This document shows positions 45,176-48,014 of a stretch of DNA of 48,014 bases, piece after piece. A program made the position numbers and the translations under genes. Source of the stretch: Eimeria necatrix (lineage: Eukaryota > Apicomplexa > Conoidasida > Eucoccidiorida > Eimeriidae). Under the pieces are notes generated by a model, which was not told the origin of the DNA, did not search any database, and saw only the letters and a program-made list of their open reading frames with translations. The DNA is taken from the NCBI RefSeq assembly GCF_000499385.1, contig NW_013652866.1:1-48014 (forward strand), given 5' to 3'. Within the stretch, counting starts at the first letter, position 1. Every line of letters begins with the position of its first letter.

Positions 45176-46490
45176 AACGCGGCACGTCAGAAGCTCATTG
45201 CGGGTCTTTTGACCCTGCAGCAGCAGCAGCAGCAACAGCAGCAGAAACAGCAGCGGGAGCAGCAGCTGGGGTGTACAGACACCTCGCGCGAAACATGGGT
45301 CTTCTGGGCCTGGCACGAAGACAAAGTAGCAGCCTGAGTTCCGCAGCAGCAGAAAGAAGAAACAAAAAGAATAAATAAATAAATAAATAAATAAATAATA
45401 AATAAATATATAAGTGGAATTAACAGAAAATAAGAAACAAAAAGATAAAAAAGATAAATAAAACGAATTAAATCCCAACTGGCAAAAGATTCCGCGCTGC
45501 TGCAGTGTCTGTCCAGCTGCTGCTTGAAGAAGCCGAGCTGAGCTGCATGCATGCAAAACTTTGGATTATTTAATTTATTTATTAAAATAAATAAATAAAA
45601 TAAAGAATAAAGTTGCAAAAGACTGCAGCAGCAGCAGCAGCAGCAGCAGCAGTGCTGCTGCGCTGCGCACTTTCCCCCAGCGCCTTGAACTTGTTCACAA
45701 TTAGGGTGTACAGACACCCCAAACCCTCGCCCAAGTCTTTTCCATTTTCTTTTTCTTCAAAATTCCCCAAAAAGACAAAACCCGCAGCAAGGGGTTCTCC
45801 GCTGTCTTCCGCCTCCGCAACAGCGCCTGCAAAACCCTAAACCCTAAACCCTAAACCCTAAACCCTTGGCCCCGAATTCCCAACCCCCGAGCCCAAACCC
45901 TTACCCCTAAACCCTAAACCCTAAACCCTCAAGGGGAGCCCAGAGAATTCGCCGAAGGGCCATTTGTAGCTGAAACTCAATTGCAAGTTCCTTGCTGTTG
46001 TCTCTACCCTCTTCGCCAAACCCCAAACCCCAAACCCTAAACCCTAAACCCTAAACCCTAAACCCTAAATTCAGACCTGCGAAGATTGCCTCGAGGAGCT
46101 TGAGGTCTTTGGGGTTTGTGAATTGTATTTGGCTGATGATGTACCACTGCGTGCTGCTGGGTTTATTTTCAGCAGCAGCAGCAGCAGCAGCTGCTGCTGC
46201 TGCTGCTGCTGCTGCGGGGCTGTCCTCCTCTGCTGCTGCTGCAGCGCCCCCCTGGCCCTTTTGGGCCACTATGAAGTCCGCGAGCTTGTCTATGAGGCTG
46301 CTGCTGCTGCTGCCCCCCCACGACTGCAGCAGCTGCTGCTCCACTCTTGCTGCTGCTTCTGTCTCTTCAAAAAGAGACAAAAAAGAAAAGTCCAAAGGAG
46401 ACAGTCTTGGCCCGAAGAAGCTGCTGACGTCTCCGCTGGGTTTGCTGCTGAGGCCCGCCGGCAGCAGGCTCTTGCTGCTGCCCCTGCTGC

Positions 46491-46524
<34 letters not shown>

Positions 46525-46723
46525 CAGGTAGGTGCTGGCTGCTGCTGCTTCCAGCTGCTGCCGCCGCAGCCTCGTGCTGCAGTAAAATGGATCTTGCTGC
46601 GGCAGCCGCGGCAAATGCACAACTCCAACAGCAACAAAAGGAGACAAATCGGAAGCAAAAGATCCTTCAACCAGCACCACGTGGCCTTCTCCAAACAGCC
46701 CCAAACCCACTGAGCACTGCAGC

Positions 46724-46759
<36 letters not shown>

Positions 46760-47218
46760 CAGCAGCAGCAGCAGCAGGTGGGGCGCAGAAGCAGACGCCG
46801 CGCAGGGGCGGCGGCACCGCAGCAGCAGCAACAGTAGCAGCAAACACACACTGCAGCACACACTGGGACAGCAGCAGGAGCAGCAGGAGCAGCAGCAGCG
46901 CAGCAACAGCAGTGCAGCAGCAGCAGCAGCAGTAGGGGAGTGCTGCTGGCTGTTAGTGAGCTCTTGACAGTAAATGATAAAATGCAGAATTAATTATTGT
47001 GCAAAACTCCTCTAACAGCCGAAACACACGCTTGCTGCTGCAGCTGCTGCAGCTGCTGCAGCTGCTGCAGGTGCTGCAGTTGCTGCCGAGCTGCTGCAGC
47101 TGCTGCAGCTGCTGCTGCAGCTGCTGCAGGTGCTGCCCAGCTGCTGCAGGTGCTGCCCAGCTGCTGCTGCCGCAGCTGCTGCAGCTGCTGCAGTTGCTCG
47201 CCAGCTGCTGCCGCCGCA

Positions 47219-47270
<52 letters not shown>

Positions 47271-47447
47271 GCTGCATTGAGGGAAAGTGGGGCTTAAATG
47301 GTATTTATTCACCTGAGGATGTAATTTTAATTTGACTTTTGTGCAAAAACCTTCCAAGAAAAGTTCCTGGTTTGCGTCGGCCCCCAAACAGCCCAGCAAG
47401 AATTGCTGCTGGTGGAAAGCTCTGCTGCAGTGGTCCACCAGAGTGAC
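42976..47447 (-). CDS. POLE2: DNA polymerase epsilon subunit 2 (B subunit), ten exons found, 5' end missing
   Basis: Accessory subunit of the leading-strand replicase. Exons: 47313-47447 (QELFLEGFCTKVKLKLHPQ), 46077-46716 (GLFGEGHVVLVEGSFASD, then STQWYIISQIQFTNPKDLKL and LEAIFA), 45671-45826 (AAGFVFLGNFEEKENGKD), 45480-45542, 45283-45333 (CYFVFVPGPEDPCFAR), 45026-45116 (PVYTQPFIERMQQQF, then CFSTSPC), 44654-44777 (RIRQGCCLMTFFRHDIYAAL), 43862-43969 (VLNTILGQAHLCPC, then SSLLLFPTPNL), 43324-43405 (LFLCDTTCPPFTKV, DDMIVCNA) and 42976-43058 (DCSFGDSRKFYRYDSWT to stop). All junction phases agree, giving 510 residues. FVFVPGPEDP and PCRI match the family very closely. B subunits keep a phosphoesterase fold without activity. 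Ser/Ala runs are inserted in exon 2. The small exon 45480-45542 is the least certain. Confidence 0.85.
43081..43200. repeat. TGCATGCA array in POLE2 last intron
   Basis: Near-pure (GCAT)n for about 75 bases, then interrupted GCATGC variants. It ends about 20 bases from the last-exon acceptor on the minus strand. Confidence 0.9.
43236..43316. repeat. Telomere-like heptamers (AAACCCT)n
   Basis: Degenerate heptamers (CCCCAAACCCTAGG) pass into seven perfect copies. They end eight bases from the POLE2 exon boundary at 43324. Confidence 0.95.
43418..43860. repeat. TGCATGCA arrays in a POLE2 intron
   Basis: Three blocks (43418-43481, 43594-43680, 43748-43854) of GCATGCATGC with GCACGCATGC variants. 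They fill the intron 43406-43861 almost completely. All six frames are open over long parts. Confidence 0.95.
43531..43544. promoter_or_regulatory. Perfect palindrome GGTGTACGTACACC
   Basis: A 14-base perfect palindrome in a POLE2 intron. It is a member of the GGTGTACAGACACC motif family also found at 34399, 45270 and 45705. Confidence 0.5.
43975..44028. repeat. (CAG)18 run beside a POLE2 acceptor
   Basis: On the minus strand this is a CTG run that leads directly into the CTGCGCAG acceptor of the exon starting at 43969. The repeat replaces the usual polypyrimidine tract. Confidence 0.9.
44135..44636. repeat. Higher-order telomere-like array with GCGTGCTGCAC spacers
   Basis: TAGGGTTTAGGGTTT blocks alternate with GCGTGCTGCAC or GAGCGCTTT-like spacers, giving a unit of about 28-33 bp repeated about 12 times. 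It ends with four perfect TTTAGGG units. It lies in the POLE2 intron 43970-44653. Confidence 0.9.
44809..44869. repeat. (CTG)20 run
   Basis: A pure run in the POLE2 intron between the exons at 44654-44777 and 45026-45116. On the transcript it is CAG. Confidence 0.95.
45270..45283. promoter_or_regulatory. GGTGTACAGACACC dyad overlapping a POLE2 splice donor
   Basis: Five-base arms GGTGT/ACACC flank ACAG. On the minus strand it reads GGTGTCTGTACACC, and its first G is the last base of the exon 45283-45333, so the GT of the motif is the intron donor. Confidence 0.55.
45370..45420. repeat. (AAAT)n stretch
   Basis: AATAAATAAATAAATAAATA in a POLE2 intron. A similar AATAAATA stretch occurs at 45575-45600. 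On the transcript these are (TTTA)n, upstream of acceptors. Confidence 0.85.
45705..45718. promoter_or_regulatory. GGTGTACAGACACC dyad inside a POLE2 exon
   Basis: Exact copy of the motif at 45270, here inside the exon 45671-45826 by my model (encoding part of GLGCLYTL). It might instead mark an alternative donor. Confidence 0.5.
45832..46076. repeat. Telomere-like heptamer intron of POLE2
   Basis: Three heptamer blocks (45832-45868, 45899-45929, 46017-46070), with some CCCCAAA variants, fill the 250-bp intron 45827-46076. On the transcript the heptamers read TTTAGGG, starting eight bases after the CAG|GTCTGA donor and ending at the TTTTGCAG acceptor. Confidence 0.9.
46717..47312 (-). other. 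CAG/CTG-filled intron of POLE2
   Basis: The donor CAG|GTGAAT and the acceptor GTGCTGCAG join KLKLHPQ to CSVGLGLFGEGH in phase 0, as expected for the family. The intron holds a CTGCAGCTG array (47035-47210) and a (CTG)16 run (47218-47267). Confidence 0.75.
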
Positions 47448-47938
47448 CTGCAGCAAAAAAGAAATAATTTAATTCAGCAATTTAAAAATAATTTAAAAGA
47501 AAAAGACAAAAAAGAGCTGCCAAAGATGCAGACAGACTGCTGCTGCTGCTGCTGCTGCTGCAGCTGCAGCAGATTGCAAAAAGCTGGCGAGAAAACAATT
47601 TCAACAAGTCACAAATGCCCCAGACGAGACACAGGCAGCAGCAGCAGCTGCTGCAGCAAGACCAGCAGCAGCTGCTGCAGCAAAAGAGATGCGCGCACGA
47701 GCAGCAGCAGCAGCAAGAGCAACAACCAAAGCAGCAGCAAGAGCAAGAAAGCTCCGTAGAAGCAGCAGCAACTGCAACAGCACGAGCAGCAAACGCAGCA
47801 GAAGCCCCCGAACTGGCAAAAGCAGCAGCAAAAACAGCAGCAGCAGCAGCAGAGAGAGAGAAGCAGCAGCTGCAGCAAGAGCAGCAGCAAGAGAGGCAGC
47901 AGCATGAGCAGAAAAATCAGCAGCAGCGCCAGCAGCAG

Positions 47939-48014
<76 letters not shown>
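47448..48014. other. CAG-rich right edge, probably POLE2 5' exons or intron
   Basis: POLE2 should have further N-terminal sequence to the right. A minus-strand piece after CTCGCCAG (about 47585) reads LFAIC and then repeat, which is too little to call. The window ends in a (CAG)24 run (47942-48014), so the gene start is hidden or outside. Confidence 0.4.
47942..48014. repeat. (CAG)24 run at the window edge
   Basis: A pure run that reaches the last base, so its full length is unknown. Confidence 0.95.

Noticed and set aside
45961..46016. Possible POLE2 exon reading SYKWPFGEFSG on the minus strand
   Set aside because: It looked like the family's GNFSS region, but the exon at 45671-45826 has the better match (FVFLGNFEE) with a proper TTTTGCAG acceptor.
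40098..46070. True chromosome end
   Set aside because: The heptamer blocks are short, occur in both orientations and are flanked by genes on both sides, so they are interstitial.

Overview
The window reads as nuclear DNA of an Eimeria-type coccidian (Apicomplexa), though I cannot name the species. The evidence is dense (CAG)n coding for poly-Gln, poly-Ala and poly-Ser runs, interstitial telomere-like heptamers (AAACCCT/TTTAGGG), TGCATGCA arrays, an ApiAP2 factor with two AP2 domains, an apicoplast Tic22-like protein, and a Ty3-like retroelement with a chromodomain. The split between a repeat-poor left part and a repeat-saturated right part matches the P/R segmentation described for Eimeria chromosomes.

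Left part (1 to about 27.6 kb, P-like). The 5' edge holds the integrase C-terminus and chromodomain of a chromovirus, followed by an imperfect inverted repeat of about 210 bp arms. Next come a degraded or spliced coding patch (1.5-2.1 kb), a multi-exon ApiAP2 gene (3.0-9.4 kb), an unidentified minus-strand spliced gene (about 9.7-11.9 kb), a 1347-residue Gln-rich protein (12.5-16.6 kb), histone H4 (18.65-18.96 kb) and a minus-strand Tic22-like gene (19.5-20.9 kb). From 20.9 to 27.6 kb the sequence is mostly gene-poor, with one probable minus-strand coding patch at 24.0-24.7 kb and a CA microsatellite.

Right part (27.6-48.0 kb, R-like). Most long open frames here are shadows of CAG, TGCA or heptamer repeats. 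Looking for short conserved exons with matching splice phases reveals genes inside the repeats. They are a three-finger CCCH zinc-finger gene (27.66-33.57 kb, +), an Alba-like gene (36.2-37.0 kb, -), a mitochondrial-carrier-like 3' end (39.2-40.4 kb, +), an unidentified spliced gene (about 40.8-42.6 kb, -), and DNA polymerase epsilon subunit 2 (42.98-47.45 kb, -, 5' end not found). Its ten reconstructed exons all join in phase.

The main biological observation is that the introns of ordinary housekeeping genes are almost pure repeat: telomere-like heptamers, TGCATGCA arrays, (CAG)n, a 54-bp minisatellite and a (GCTA) array. Heptamer blocks often begin at or very near a splice donor. A dyad motif, GGTGTACAGACACC, recurs in the repeat-rich part, once exactly over a POLE2 splice donor. 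All exon models are read by eye without transcript data.
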